Source: Atopsyche davidsoni | Lineage: Eukaryota; Arthropoda; Insecta; Trichoptera; Hydrobiosidae | DNA: 64,000 bases | Assembly (NCBI GenBank): GCA_022113835.1 | Contig: JAILWY010000023.1 | Span: 10,788,001 to 10,852,000 of the forward strand | Direction of reading: 5' to 3' | Part shown: piece by piece, positions 36,530 through 50,619 of the stretch | Position numbering within the stretch: the first letter of the stretch is position 1 | Layout of the letters: the number at the start of each line of letters is the position of its first letter | Notes under the pieces: generated by a model | What the model was told of the DNA's origin: nothing | Database searches by the model: none | Seen by the model: only the letters and a program-made list of their open reading frames with translations | Program-made: the position numbers and the translations under genes

Positions 36530-36597
36530 ATCGGCGGAAGAATCGATTCCCTGGAGTGGAGACCAAAGAAGAAGACGATCAAAATCCGCTTCGTCGG
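36530..36597 (+). CDS. Second coding exon of the same unrecognised gene
   Basis: An acceptor (TTTATAG/A) and a consensus donor (CGG/GTAAGT) bound 68 bases. Joined to the previous exon in phase, it encodes RSAEESIPWSG, then a basic serine-rich stretch, RRRRSKSASS. That stretch resembles a site for basophilic kinases, though this is inference. It ends in phase 1 with a G. All three frames are open, so the frame is set only by the preceding exon. The intron between them is 314 bp. Confidence 0.58.
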
Positions 36598-36886
36598 GTA
36601 AGTAATAATGATTAACTATCTAGCGTTATTTTTTTTCCTAACTAATGGATAAAGCCATTCTTATCAAGTCGGTGATGAAAAAAGTCCCGTATTTCAAGTC
36701 TACGTAAAAAATATATATTTGTATCTTCGCGTGTATGAGTTTTGTAAATGAAAGCAGGCTGAAAATGGCGTGTTTCATTAAAAAATATTTTTGGGATTTT
36801 TCCACGTTATTATTATTGACTGTGACCGGTTTTGCCAACTTATCTCATTGGCATTTTCGAAAAATGACTTCGTTTGAACATTTCAG

Positions 36887-36919
36887 CCTGTTCTTGTCCC
36901 GATTTCTCTGTTAATTATG
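36887..36919 (+). CDS. Possible 33-nt phase-1 cassette exon, or start of a short terminal exon
   Basis: An acceptor (CATTTCAG) and a good donor (ATG/GTGAGT) bound exactly 33 bases that keep the frame of the preceding exon (CSCPDFSVNY) and again end in phase 1. If the donor is not used, the frame reads on for about 26 codons to a TAA at 36997-36999, which would give a short alternative C-terminus. Both readings are weak without transcript data. Confidence 0.3.
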
Positions 36920-36999
36920 GTGAGTGTATGCAAAGCAGATATTCCAGCCAACCGGCAGCCAATCCAATGAGAAGTATATATTGCTACCTAGTGCATTAA

Positions 37000-39900
37000 G
37001 CTAATCAGAACTATTATCACGGAATCGTTAAAGACGTAGTTATATGCGCTTCGTACCGTTAATAGCTCATCGGAACATACACGTCCTCACCTTTCGCATA
37101 TTATTACTGCAATAAAAATGCGCATTAGCAGAAAGGTTTTGAAGTAATTCTCCGTTTGTAAGAGTACTTTCTTTTTTTTGTCAATACTATATACCCTCTA
37201 AATAATGTATATTCACTTTTCACTTATACTCTGAATTCATCATCATTAAAATTTTTGATACTGTTTACAGTGATTTTTAGTCATGCAGGTGATTTTAAAA
37301 ATACAACTGTAGAAAATGCAATCCTTCCCTCGATGTGAATACCGTTGAATTGTTTTATTTTTCTGATTTATTAAAGCAATGCATTATTACCTTATAAGGT
37401 GGCCGAGCCACTGTCAAATCCTGGGAATTTCAAATGAGCGCGTAAAAATATATTGCTCCATTCAGCAGTCAATTGCACCGCGCTCTTCTCTTGTAGGAAT
37501 ACCTGATGTCTCGGGGGAACAAATCCCAGGTGTGTACAGACCTGAGTACGCTCGCACAGGCTCTCGCACCATTCAAGATCTTCATAGTAACTTAGTATCA
37601 AGCGAACCTTTGTTCTCTCAAATAAAAGATTCAGCATCACCTGAGAAAATCTGGGGAATATTGCTAGAGTGAAATATTTGCAATGAATAAAGTTATAAAT
37701 TAAATTTACTGCACTGCCATAATAAATTTCAATACTCATAAAATAAGGAAATGGTATTGATTTTCTCATGATTATTTGTTTTATGTATGGAAGAGATTGA
37801 GTTGTTAGCAATAGCTTTTATTGTATCTTTACATTTTTTTTAATAAGCGGCGCTCTTTTCCACACCACATATATTTTTATATAAGCCGAAAAATCAACCT
37901 TTTCTATTTCACGTGACTGATCTGAGTTCTGGAAAACTTTCTGCACTGTGCGAGGTAAAGAAACTTGTATTTAAAACTATTTTATTAGTACTTCATATTT
38001 CTAAAGGTTCAGGTTCACAAAGTTACAATTTTTTTTTTTATTTGGATCAACAGCCATGAAAAATTCAAGAACGCCTTAAACAATATTTTAATGTGCGGTG
38101 GCCTCAAGCTTGTAAATGGGGTCGAAAGAGTTTTTCCAAACAAAGGGGAAAACTATAAACATTCTTTAGAAACCTGCACAATTATGAATTATTAATAAAT
38201 AATTTTGCTGTCATAAAATAACTTATATTTATGGGTAATAACACATTATGGCTGTTTTTAATAAGTATACAATACGCGTTCGTATTAATTGGCGGATATC
38301 AATAAATTTCAACTCGTTAAACAATTTCTCCAAACGCTTGGGATGTTTATGAGAAATTGATGATCGTGTTTTTCTAAAGGATTATACTGTTTATTAGCTC
38401 TTATTATATTTTCCTAATAGCTAACCCAACTGATAATAACTAATAATCCATCTTTGTCTACTTCAACCGTTAGAATTTTATTACATAATATTATTATATA
38501 CTTATATTGAAATCCTACAGTATTTTTTTACCATCGCGTGAGATATGATGTCACGTTACTTATGTATAATACATATACGAAGTCAACATTTGCAACCATT
38601 ATTTAGAATGATAGTCAAAATTTACTGCCATGTTAGATAAAAGTGTAGACGGTTTAGTTATTTTTCATAAATTTATTTCGAATAAGTACGCATTCTAATG
38701 ATCCTTAATTAAGCCTCATTTAGATTTAATGCATTAAGTATTTATAGTTGAATCTAATTTGTTTTCAAATACATGTATAACCTAATATTTCTTCTGCAGT
38801 ATGCTGCAGAAACAATCACAGAAGCCATATGTACCTTTATAAGATACTTTCAGATCACATCCCTCCACAATCATTCCAAGTCCACTACTCTATTACCCAT
38901 TCTTTACATAAGCCATACACAAGCAACAGAATGGGGAGAGCGGGGAGAAATAGTAAAGTATTAATGAATACAAAAAAAATAATTTTTAAAAGAAGAGGTT
39001 TTTTTTAGAATATAGTAAGTATTAGTAATTTATTATAATAATAAAGTTGTCGACAGGTCGCTTTCTGTTTCGGCTACTGTGGTACACCACCTGAGTCCAC
39101 TGTCAGCCCTGCCAAGGTTCCCTTCAGGCCGTGGACAGTAATGCTTATCCCAGCTGACTATTTGAATAACCACCACTTAACGAGATAGAGATAAAGACTA
39201 TCGTGCGAAAGTTCCACTCAAAACAAAGCCGCTCTGATTTTTACCCAGCTGGGCATATTAAATTTACGATGCTTTGTCGATTGTTTACGGCTTTGAGATG
39301 GGGAGCTTTGGTCTAGTTACATTTCACTGCAAAATAAGCTGAAACGAATCATATTGTAGAACTTTCTAGCTTCTGTCATTCTTACTTTCCAGGCACTGCA
39401 TTGGCTTTCGTCTGGGTTCGAGAAAATTTTTTTTTTTTAGTAGTCATGTATTTTTTTTTATTTCTTGAAAAATTCAAAACAAGTTGTGATTTAGTCGGCA
39501 ATATATTTTAATATTAAGGGTCAAGAACGTAATACGTATGCCTAAAACTTCCATTGAAATGTAATATTAGGCAAATAGAACATTACAGTTTACATAATAC
39601 AGACGTTTATTGGGCTTATTAACAATTATTTATTATTATTATACTCAATGATAATTTATTCGGTTGTTAAACATATGTGAGAAAAACGTGTTTTATTTCA
39701 AAGCAAAAGCTGCGACGGATAGCTTCCCACTGTTTTATCGGCGATTGCATACATTTTACCAATTTTAAATTTTGATTTTGTACTTAAGTTGTATTTTATT
39801 CACAGAACATGAATTTTACAGGAGCTCATGTTTATAATACCTACAGCGTTGATTTAAATTTCAAAAAATACCCGAAAAAATAAGTCGACCGTATCTTTAA

Positions 39901-40679
39901 TCAAACAAATTAAAGATTTTATACATGAATAAATCATGCAAACTAACATCATTTGTCCAGTCAGCTCGCCGATTTTATCAACTTTAATATGAATACAAGT
40001 AGTCCACAGACAGTTAACTGAGACCTTAGACTCAAAGTCAACTCCGTGATATTGTGTCGCCTGTGTGGTAAAAGTTGGCTAATCACACGGAAGCTGCACA
40101 GTGTGATGCTTGCCTTCGCGAAATCGAGATTATAAAATAATCCATCTCTTGATATTAAACATTCTTATAATAAAACCTTTTTTATAATGTATGCTTTTAC
40201 CGCACGCAAAAGCTGGAAGCTGTCAGGGTTATGAGTACATAAATTAATCATCTTGGCACAATGTAACGAGGTGAGTACTGAGAGCTGTTCACTAATAGGT
40301 TATTTCACGTCACTTTTATTTTAAGATTGTACAGCTATTGAGGTATAAATTTTATTAAAAACCCAGGCTCTGATGTGATAAAAACACATGTATACCTTTC
40401 TAGTATAGTGTACACGGCGGTAAATGCTCACTTGTCGTCAACTAGGAGCTCATTCTATGTCTTGGATTTGATTTGTTAGTGTTTTGTTTGATTTGTGAGT
40501 TATAAATCCGTATATGTACTCTACTACACAAAGAGATGGTTCCGTTCTTAAACATTAACAAGGACTCAAATTTTATTATGATAAAGCTCAGTTTTAAGGA
40601 ATTGCATCTTACTGGGTTTTGTGTATATACATCGATAGTGGGTATCGTATCCAAAGAGATATAGGTATTGTAGCTCCAC
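37000..40679. other. AT-rich intron or spacer
   Basis: The open frames at 37379-37672 (+) and 37392-37811 (-) oppose each other and lack motifs. A patch of balanced composition lies near 39060-39170. A donor-like GAG/GTGAGT at 40271 has no supporting exon. Confidence 0.45.
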
Positions 40680-40900
40680 GGGGTCCCATTACCCCCTGGG
40701 TTTGCCTGCATTGACCGTGTAACGCGGTGCAGTGTTGCAGTGCAGTGTAATTGCTTGATTTATGTCCACAAAGAGCACTACATCACCAGCGATGGTGCCG
40801 GCGGCCCCCTCACGCCGGAAAAGGACTCGTCAGGAAGCAACGCGCCACTTTTCAACTATTCGTCCTCGCGATGAAGCTTCTCTCGACATTGTATCCAGAG
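40680..40900. other. GC-rich island
   Basis: This is a short island with opposing open frames on both sides and no splice-consistent coding frame. Function is unknown. Confidence 0.3.
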
Positions 40901-43900
40901 AACGGATTTTTTGTGCAAGCTATTATCTATAGAGATGTTTCTTTTTCGTTCAGCGCGTTTTATTGTGATGGCGTGACAGCTGTATGTATTACGAGGTGGT
41001 AATACAAATTAAATACATTCTATATGCTATACGTATATGATGTTTCCGTTGAGAAACTGGAAGTCTATAGACATTGCGTAAAACGGGTGCTAATATTGAA
41101 AATAATTTTTCCTAGTAAAAAATTGAACATCTTTGCAGTTTATATTAATATAAATAAAATACGTTGCCATGACCTGTTTTGTTGTCATCTTCAACTCAAA
41201 ATGTTTGCAAAAGACGTCACGTCTAAAATTTAAAAAAAAAAGTGGAAAAACACCAAAAATATTTTCATTAATGAACAAAATAGGTCATAGCGATGTATTT
41301 ATTTATATAAACTACAAATATTTTTGACACTAATCGTTGTCAAAAATATTGAAAATATTCATAAGTTAAAAGATTCTCAAATGTTTAATTTTTTCATTGC
41401 ATTTTCGATCAAAAATTGAAAAAGAAAACATATCAGTTTTGTATCGTAATTATTAATTTTATTGCACACACATCTGAGTATTATGAAAATAGTATAGAAA
41501 TTATACTCATTCTTTAAATATAAATTGTTATCAAATATTATTGATGACTTTCACTTTGTTATAATTTTTTTAGTTTCTTTTTATTGTAGTTAAAAACTCA
41601 CTGCATGCATACCATAAAATTGTTACAAAAAAAGCTTAATATTCAATACATTGAATTAAATTTTATTACTTTATTGTTAATAGATAAATAAAAAAACTCG
41701 ACCTCAGCTGCGTTTCAATACAATTCAAATTTGATATTAATGTTAACATTACAATACAATAAGTAATATAAATTGTAAATAAATCTGAGATTAAATATTT
41801 AATAAATTGTAACCGGAAAAGGAGAAGCTGCATACCGTCACACTCTAATGGATTGCAATACAAATGTTTGCAAAAAGAGTTTTCAAGCGAGACAGACGGC
41901 AACATTTCTTTCATGAATGCCTTCCATCTTTATAGAATCACACAGGTGAATAGTGCAAATCAATTATGGCTCCACAAAGGTGATGTCTTGTCGTAATACG
42001 TGAATGTAACGATTCACTGTTCAATAATGAATGTAAAAATATCCAAAAAATTATGTTGGGTTAATGGTTTTATCCGTTTTCTAAAAGATACTTAGATAAG
42101 GTGTGCATAATTATGTCGTAATAGATTTGATCGATAAAAACTTTTAAGTTAATTTTATAGGTTGACTCTTCATTAAATAAATTATAAACGGCATACCAGC
42201 ACAATGGTTATTTAAAGGAATGCGATGAATGCTTATTTTTTATTTAAAAATAACGTTTTTAATTTTATTTAAATTTAAAAATAATCTCAACTCTAAATCT
42301 ACACATGAAGTTTCCTTCTGAAGTTGTGACGTCAATTTCCCAATAATTATTATATAGTTGTATACTTTAAGACAGTATAATTATATGCGTATCTATCGCA
42401 TAATTTTTTAATAAATGAATAGCATTTTCTTATAGCGAAGTTTATAGAAATAAATTAAAAACCGTTAAATGGGCTGGAGGTTATTAAGAGTTTGTTGTGG
42501 TTGCATTTACTTATTCTGGTCCTCGTCGGTTTACTGTGCATTTCCGCTTCAACTACCGGGAGCATCAGACGCTCTAAGATTATCATCATTACGTATAAGG
42601 GTTTATTTGGTTTCGCATGCCTAGGCGGCCTCTGCGCGTCCTCGTCTCCGAGCTGACCATAATTTAGGAGTCCTTCTGCCGACAAAGTCCTTCACGTGTT
42701 ATCTCGTATTGTTGAGCTCCCCGTCCCTCTTCCACTTATTCTCGCGAGAGGACGAAGAGGATCGCATCTCTCTGCCTTTGTTGCCGTATGTAGATTCTTG
42801 AATACGTGAAGCTTTTATGTACTGCGATACTTATCTCAATTTTATGGGAGAAACGTTTATACATGATAAACTCCAACAATCATAGCTGAATAAAATGGGG
42901 CTTCATCTCCATTTCGAGTGCCCTTAGAAAAGTTATTCGAGTGTAGAGTAGAGTAGAAACCTCGAGTCAGCTTCTTCAGAGTTGCCTCTTCTCATCCACA
43001 TTTAACAAGATCTCAGTTCTCGGTATAAACTCCATTCCGATGAAAACCTAATTAGTTACATTGTGGTCTTGTGTTTTTGACGTTGAGATGAGTGTTTTTT
43101 TTAAATCAATTAACGGGGAAAGTATGTTTAAAATTAATTTTGGACTTGTTCGTTTTGATATTTGGATATCATTGGTTAAAAAATAAGTGCTAAAGCTTTG
43201 TTAAAATATTAACTATTTACGAGATCAGATATCACACATTGACACATTCTATGCGCATATTATTTTTTTTGCACTAACTTAATTTTTTTTAAATGTATAA
43301 AAGAAACTCCTATTGCTCTATAATATAAGATTTGGTATAATATACTACAATATAGTTAATAAACTAAAAATATTGTATTCATGTTGGGCATCGTAATTTT
43401 ATTATTAAATTTGTGTGAGAAATCTCGTATTCTCATTTGGATTTTTTTGACAGTGTGCATATTTACGTATTATATTTGAATAACTGTTGTTTCGTCAAAA
43501 GTGGTCTTCTAGATTTTTTATTTTGTAAATAAAATATGATCAAAGAAGGGTCAAATAAAAAAAGTTAACGCACGTACATCGTTTAAAGTACTTTGATTCG
43601 GAATGATTCACAAGACTGATTTTTCAATACCCTATCCCTTTGCTCATCAAACGGAGGAACCAGTTTTTTCATACTTGAAGGAAACGGTTAGTCTTCTTGA
43701 AATACTATCATCCTTAAAATACTTACATGTCCCGACAAACAGCCAATTAGATACCGACCGAGTGTATGTTGTAAAAACAGTTTCTCCCGCAAACTATTGT
43801 CAACGCACCGGGTCTCCGTATTTTTTATTCATATTAAAACTACATAGAATTTTCTAACTATGTACGTTTATAAGACTGCAAGATGATTTATTTGTGATCA

Positions 43901-45604
43901 CTCATACTTCTCATCATCGTGGATTTCCATGGTTTTTTTTGCCTGAGAGAAGTACTTTTTATTATAAAACAATTTACTTTACCGTATTGAAAGACGAGTA
44001 GTTTACGAGCTGCTTTCTTTATTTAATGCCCACGGAAAGCTGTTGCTGCAGAAATATAGGGACTGTTATTATGCTTATTTTATTTTTTGTTATATTATTG
44101 ATTGCTACGTATAACAAATAAATGTTTTCATCAGGTTGTATTGTTATTTATTATCTTTACTTATTTTTTTCTACAGAATCATGTAACACAAAACACTGCG
44201 TTTATGTTATTCAAAATTATTGAAGTCTTTGCAACTGAACTTTACACGTCCTTTTATCAGGAAGAAATAAAATATTATGATTGGATGAAGGTCCGGTGCG
44301 GCGTAACAATGTCCACTCTACATTTCTCGTGTACTAAAATATATCGGGCTTATGATCATTTTCGCGATCCCCTACTAGGAATCATGAGTTCAGATCTATA
44401 TAGAAGATATACCTATTGAAGAGATCCTCTATGCTTATAATTGGAATAACGCAGCAACGTGCATACAAATGTCGCGTGCCATTGCGCTTGCAGCATCTCG
44501 TATCCTAATACATTTGATAAATTAATTAAAGCTGAATTCGCCAAGGAATGGAGTCCAATTATCTATGGACCGGTGTAGTCTGTACTGGACTTGCGTGTTG
44601 TCTGTTGCCGCTGCTGGCACCTGGCGAGTGTCGGTATACCTTTTCCTTTATTTTGTTCCTATCCTTAATTTATTGAGAGTACACGTATCTCACAAAAATA
44701 AGCAAAATTAATTCTCTATCAAGAAATACACGTTTGTGCTACACAAAAAAAGAAGAAATATGTTTTTTTGTGATATCGCCTACAATTTGTAAGAAAACAC
44801 TTTCTAATACATTCCGACACTAATGATGTATTTAGTCTAATTGTGAAAATAATAAAAAGTATGCCTGGGAAAATCTGACTACAAAATCTAAAAACAATGT
44901 AAACATTTTTATATTGTTCATTATACCATAAAATTGCGTCTCTTCAGCATGTCATGAAATCGTAAACTCTGTGAGTATAATATTTTCATCTGATAACCGA
45001 GTCGCTCGTTAGCCTCACGGCAGGCGTTTGATTCGCTTGTTTTCTCAGCCCTTCGGGGAGATAAAGTGCCGATCGTTTTTGGCAGCAATTAAGGTCCAAG
45101 TTTTGCCTTATCTTTGGCACTATCACTACATAAGTGGCCTCGATGCGGCACCGGCTACTGTGGAATTTCGCCCAAAATTTTAATATATAATGAAATAAAA
45201 TCTTTTATCGGATAACAATATATTCAACTATGGTAAATATTGACTTTAAAATGTGTGATAAAATTCCGTTTTTTTTTTATTACAAATACATGAAAAACTA
45301 ATATATTTTGACAACCGCACGTTACAACAATATATTTTTGTTACTGCATATTCTGTTATATTTATGTGCATTACGATATAAATTTCTCATGAAATCGGAT
45401 TATACGAAGCAATATTAACATTGTCTTTTTAAGATGTTATATTTCTCACTATTTGTTAACAAGCACATTAATCCTCAATGGTTTAATTGTATTTTAATTT
45501 ACCGTATTTCAAACTTGAAATTAAAATTCCAACTCTGAAGAATAATTATGAAATTATTTATTTAAAAAAATATTCAAACTTAATTGATCGTCTTTTTAAG
45601 ATTG
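40901..45604. other. AT-rich spacer with a hairpin and two GC patches
   Basis: No gene was recognised. A perfect 13-bp hairpin lies at 41317-41329 and 41338-41350. GC-enriched patches occur at 42480-42780 and 44440-44640; both lack a supported coding frame and may be conserved non-coding elements. Confidence 0.45.
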
Positions 45605-45840
45605 CCAAACTAGCCTAGTGGCTAGTGCTATTGCCCTCTCCGGGAGGAAGGTTGGTTACCCTGGCCAGGTTGCTCCAAATGCAATCTTGATTCAGGAATT
45701 GCACCTGCAATGTCTGCCATTGTTTTTGTCACTCAGATCACCCGGGCTACCCCCCACCCCCTCCCTCACTCCCGCAACCGTCCTAAAGTGTCATTCATAG
45801 TGGGTACCAGTTTCCAGTAGACTTTATTATTCATGATATC
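45605..45840 (+). mobile_element. Diverged tRNA-derived SINE-like sequence
   Basis: TAGCCTAGTGGCTAGTG at 45611-45627 matches the RNA polymerase III A-box region found in insect tRNA-derived SINEs. A degenerate B-box-like stretch (AGGTTGGTTACCC) follows about 40 bases later. No tail or target duplication is clear. The open frame at 45618-45800 is not considered coding. Confidence 0.45.
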
Positions 45841-48419
45841 ATCATCGTCAACTAATACGTTTTTATTTTACCCGTTTGCTGCAGTCGAAATATTGTTTTG
45901 GAAGGATTTCAATTTAAAAAAAAGACAATGTATTTGTCGAGAACTTGTAGAAAATATTTAAAAAGTCATATAACCTATTTAGCAAATTTTCTTGTTATAT
46001 CATGGGCTTTGAATTGATTTGGTGAAAAAACGTTTGATCAAACTATACAGCTTAATTAGTGAGAAATTTTTGAGTTTTGTTTTGACCCCTAAAGGAAAAA
46101 CTGGGTGTAATAATAAGTCCACACATTTTCTTCAAAGATATTTGACCTCAATTTTCAAATGTAATTAAATCACTAAACGATTATCCGCATTATCTTTTCA
46201 TATGATCGATAATTTAAAGACATATTTTCACTTTTAAAAATAATGCATAAAATTTTACATGTTTATATCTTATCATTTTGACTTAGAATGGGAAAGTAGT
46301 TCCAATGTGATATGTATAGATTATATAAGATAAATTAGTCTAACAGAAACAGGATTTCACAAAACGATGAAGTGTGAACGGTCCTCAGTGCTCCCGGTCG
46401 GGCAACTTTTTTGAACAATGACCCGGGGGAAGTATTTGGGCTGCCGCGGAGATGGGACGGGAGACGAACGACGACAGACGACCGACGACCGACGACAGCA
46501 CGCGCTCGTCTGCCGAGGACTTGCGTCCCCTGCACTCGCTACCAACTCTAGATTATAGCTCTCGAAATATAGCTTAAAAAAGGAATCTTACTATACACTG
46601 TGGCACATGTATCGGTATAAAAAAAACATTTTTATTAAAAAAAAGAAGCGCTTTATTATTACAATATTAACTATACTTATTTACGAAAATATTTCTTCGG
46701 ATATGATAAACGTCAGTCGAAAATGACTGACGGAAATCTAAAAACAATGATATTTGTTTTTTTTAAATTAAATACCTTTAGGATTCTATATGTTTTCACT
46801 GATCGCAAAAACTTCAAGGTATATAAGCCAATAAACTTATATTTTTCTATTAGATATAATATGAGTTTCGACAAGCGCTAAATCCCCGAGAATGGATGTA
46901 ATTGTGATATTTTATTATAATTTAAAACTTTTAAAAAATTCAGAGAAATTCATAAATATAAAATACCTTTTATATATTATTTTATTTATATTTATATTTA
47001 TATGCATAAGAATGGTTTACCGAACATAAAAACTAAATTCACAAACTGCTTAAATTTAATTTAATTTAAATACTTCGTCTACGTCGTTATTTTCATTAAA
47101 TAAGCAACAGGTTGATGTCTCTGTTACATTGTCCTAAATAACAGGGTGGCTGTAAAAGAGAATCTTACATGTCGGGCGCTAGACAAGTTGCGGACTTAGA
47201 ATTAATTCATGACGACCGGTTTGTGCTCAATGTATACACCGAGTAGTAGAATCGACCCTCTTGGGGTTTCTTTATGGGTGGCTAAAATACATAAGGCAAA
47301 GACAGGAATAAAGAATGACTCCTAGAGGTTTCCTACCAATAACATATTTTACTATTCATATTCTCAGTTTTCATTTCATATTAAAAGTTAGTACCCACCC
47401 ACCCCCATACTAAACAATATTTTCGTTTACGAAGGCCTTTTTTTACATTATATTCTTGTGCAAGCAGAATTCTGTACACAATTTTAAACGGTTTATAATT
47501 TCATAAAAAAACCACTACAATTTATATTCTTAAATTAACTGCTTGATAAGTCTGCCTTCTTTTCTTATACATCTTGTGTTGACACTATATATATACATGT
47601 ATATTAATGATTTTAAAGATGTTATACGCACTACGAAAAATATCAATGTATCAATAATATGTGATTTCTTTTTATAATTTAAATAATGAAATGTGCAAGG
47701 AAACGTTCTTCTAAAATGTAAATAGAATATTTTATAAATTAAAAACGTAACAAAGATGTACTATACAAATATCACATAAACCAAACAGAGTATAATACAT
47801 CGTTTGCGCCTGGAGTGTAGGCAATATACTTTACGCAATCTCACTACTGAATATAGCTGGTATAAAAGAATATCCGAGAAACATACCGATTAGTTGCAGA
47901 GCGCTTCTATCAACACAGATTTTACATGTAACTAGTACGTAAATGTGCAGCTAGATGTCTCTATATTCCAGAAAATAACATTCAATATGAAATATTTATA
48001 AAATATAGAATATACACGCAAACGAATATTTAAATAATTCAAATAATGTATTTTATTTCCTTAGTGATAGTTGCAATTTTATAAAATGTTTATTCAGAAA
48101 AAAAATATTTGTCATACAAAATATATGTTATATTACTTACTTATTTTTATCCGACATATTATAAAATTATAAGTAATCAAATTTACACGTAATAAAAAAA
48201 CTTCAAAGTGACAGTGATTCCATGCAAAACTCGGTCTGTTTTTCTTATATTCATTTTATGAAAATAATTTATGAATAGTAATTATATATTACCTAGTATT
48301 TATCGCTGGACAGTTCCATAAAATCAAATCCCACATAATTTTTTTATAAATTAATATAAATATAACACTGTAGCAATACTACATTAACGCTGAAAAGCGA
48401 AAATTTCTTCGGGTAAAAA
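45841..48419. other. AT-rich spacer with one GC-rich island
   Basis: The island at 46370-46545 carries a short CGAC-rich repeat (46468-46500) and a Sox-type word, GAACAATG. The minus-strand open frames there are repeat-driven. No gene was recognised in the rest. Confidence 0.45.
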
Positions 48420-48690
48420 AGCATGCGGTACGCTGTGCGACTGATGAAGGTGCCTTCCTAATTTACGTTTTTGTTTTGGTGGCTGGACCGGCGATCATCA
48501 ATCAGACATATTGCTCGCTGGTTTCATACAAAGTTGCGCGTAATAAATTGACATGGAGCCGCCTCCTTTTGGGCCGATTGCGGTTAATATTCCCGGGAAT
48601 GGCCGCCGAGGAGCCTCGCCAGTGCTCATGGGGTGATCTCTCTGCAAATCTGGACCGATTTATAAATTTAATTGGAATCACAGCCCCAAC
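48420..48690. other. GC-rich island, possible exon or conserved element
   Basis: A + frame starting at ATG 48600 encodes MAAEEPRQCSWGDLSANLDR and continues to a weak donor-like GAG/GTATTC. The donor is poor and no acceptor or family match supports it. A conserved non-coding element is as likely. Confidence 0.25.
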
Positions 48691-50619
48691 TGAGGTATTC
48701 AAACGTATTTTTAAAATCTTTACCTGCATTTTAGCCTTTTTTGTTATGTATCGTTGAGTTTTATAATATGGCATGTTGATGTATTTATATGAAATACTTT
48801 CATTCATTATTTTGTACTTTTTAAATGCATAATATGCAATTTGTATATGTAGATTCTGTTTATTAAAACTGAAACCTTTTTTACTGTACGTAAGAACTTT
48901 TAATATATTTTTTAAATTTTATCTTCTCCTCAATAAGCTTCTGGGATTTTAAACATTTTATCATTTTTGTGTTTAATTAAAATAATTATGCACACAAATG
49001 TATTAAAGCGTTTTATGATATAACACACAACAGGTGATATTTACAGCTTCGGATTTATTAAAATATTAAACTCAAATTACTACTTTTTATGGCGTGAATG
49101 ATTTTGTGATCATTCTATATGTTAGTCAGTGTTCCCATGAGATGAAAGCTCGCGAGTAGCTTTTATAAATTATTATTTAATTTGATACAGAAGTAGTAAT
49201 TGGATAAGCCTCGGGTGGCGGTGTCCGCGCTAATGCTCAGCTCGAGCGTCGCTGTACAAATCTTGCATCACCGTGAGCTTTGCGGTTAGTTCGGTGACCA
49301 CATGACAACAAATCGAAAGCTAGGAAGCCGTAGTATTTGTTTAACCAACCTCTCTAGATTGGATTTCACCGGGTAAGAACGGAAGAGCAATTCTTATGTG
49401 CTTTTTATCATAATTAATGAATCTTCTTCTTCTGGCGCCTCTCCTCGTAGGAGGCTGGTGACCATTTCATCGAACATATTTCTATTCTGGGCCTCGTAAA
49501 CTTCCTCCTTCAAATGCCCCTTCTTCCTTTGATTTTTTCTCGGACAATCAGCTGTAGAGTCCATTCTTCACATTATTTTTTGGAGTAGTGTATACTTCCT
49601 TTAATTTTAGTCGGATACAAAATGCCTACTTTGATTAAACTTTATTTTTAACTTATAAATAACCAATATGCATTGATTTATATATTTTTTAGTTTTTAGG
49701 CCGTAAACTAATGGAAGTATTTATACACCCGTAATATAAATAACATCCTGAATAAGACTTTTTTCGTGATTTTTTAGTATATTAGTATTTATTATATTCT
49801 ATTACTTATCAAATAACACACTTTATTGGTTTTATTGATTGTGCGAACTAATTTTCCGTCATCTCGTATCACTGAATAAACTCTTTCTCTTAATTCGTTT
49901 GAAGTGGATTAATGCTCGTTAGACTTACTAAGGAGACCGTCTAATGTACATAGATTTTTAGATAATTGTTTTGAGTGGGTGAATAGTCAGGCGCCTTGGG
50001 TCCTTCCGAAAAGAGAAAAATTGTCATTACGATATCATAAAAAAACTACACACAAAAAAACTTAAACTGCTTTACAAATACGACTAATTATATGTTATAT
50101 TTATATATATTTATTTTTTTGTGGTTTTTAGGTAGAGTCAACAAAAAATCTGTTTATTCAGAGTTATATAAATATAACCCATTTTTGATGAAGCAATGTG
50201 GTTATCGTTTATATCAATTTTGAATTCAAGATGGGATAAAATCTGTTTAAAACTAAACACTATTCTGGAATAGTCACGGTCAAAAATAAAAAGGATTTAC
50301 AAGAAGAAAGAAACGACAGAAATGTTGTAAAATTTAGTTTTAGTGTGTTTGTTGTAATATTTGCGCTTGTGTGCTGTAACCAATGCAACGGTTTTGGTAT
50401 TACGAGTATATTGTGTAGATTATTTCAATTGCTTGGGAAATGGTCACACAATCTATTTCAATGTGTGTTGTTTACAATGTTTCGGAAAGATATCACCGGA
50501 AATATAATAATTATCTGTTTTTTTTATGGGACGCGATGAGCATTCAAAAGCTTTCAAAATTTAAAGCATACTATCCCTTTCTTTAAAAAAATTTAGTTAG
50601 ATATGTCTCTTCTCAAAAA
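48691..50619. other. AT-rich spacer with a Runt-site pair
   Basis: In a GC patch at 49190-49330, TGCGGTT (49281-49287) and ACCACA (49297-49302) are Runt-type words in opposite orientations, nine bases apart. No gene was recognised. Confidence 0.4.

Noticed and set aside
46335..46545. Arg/Ser/Val-rich minus-strand frames
   Set aside because: They translate the CGAC-rich simple repeat; no coding support.
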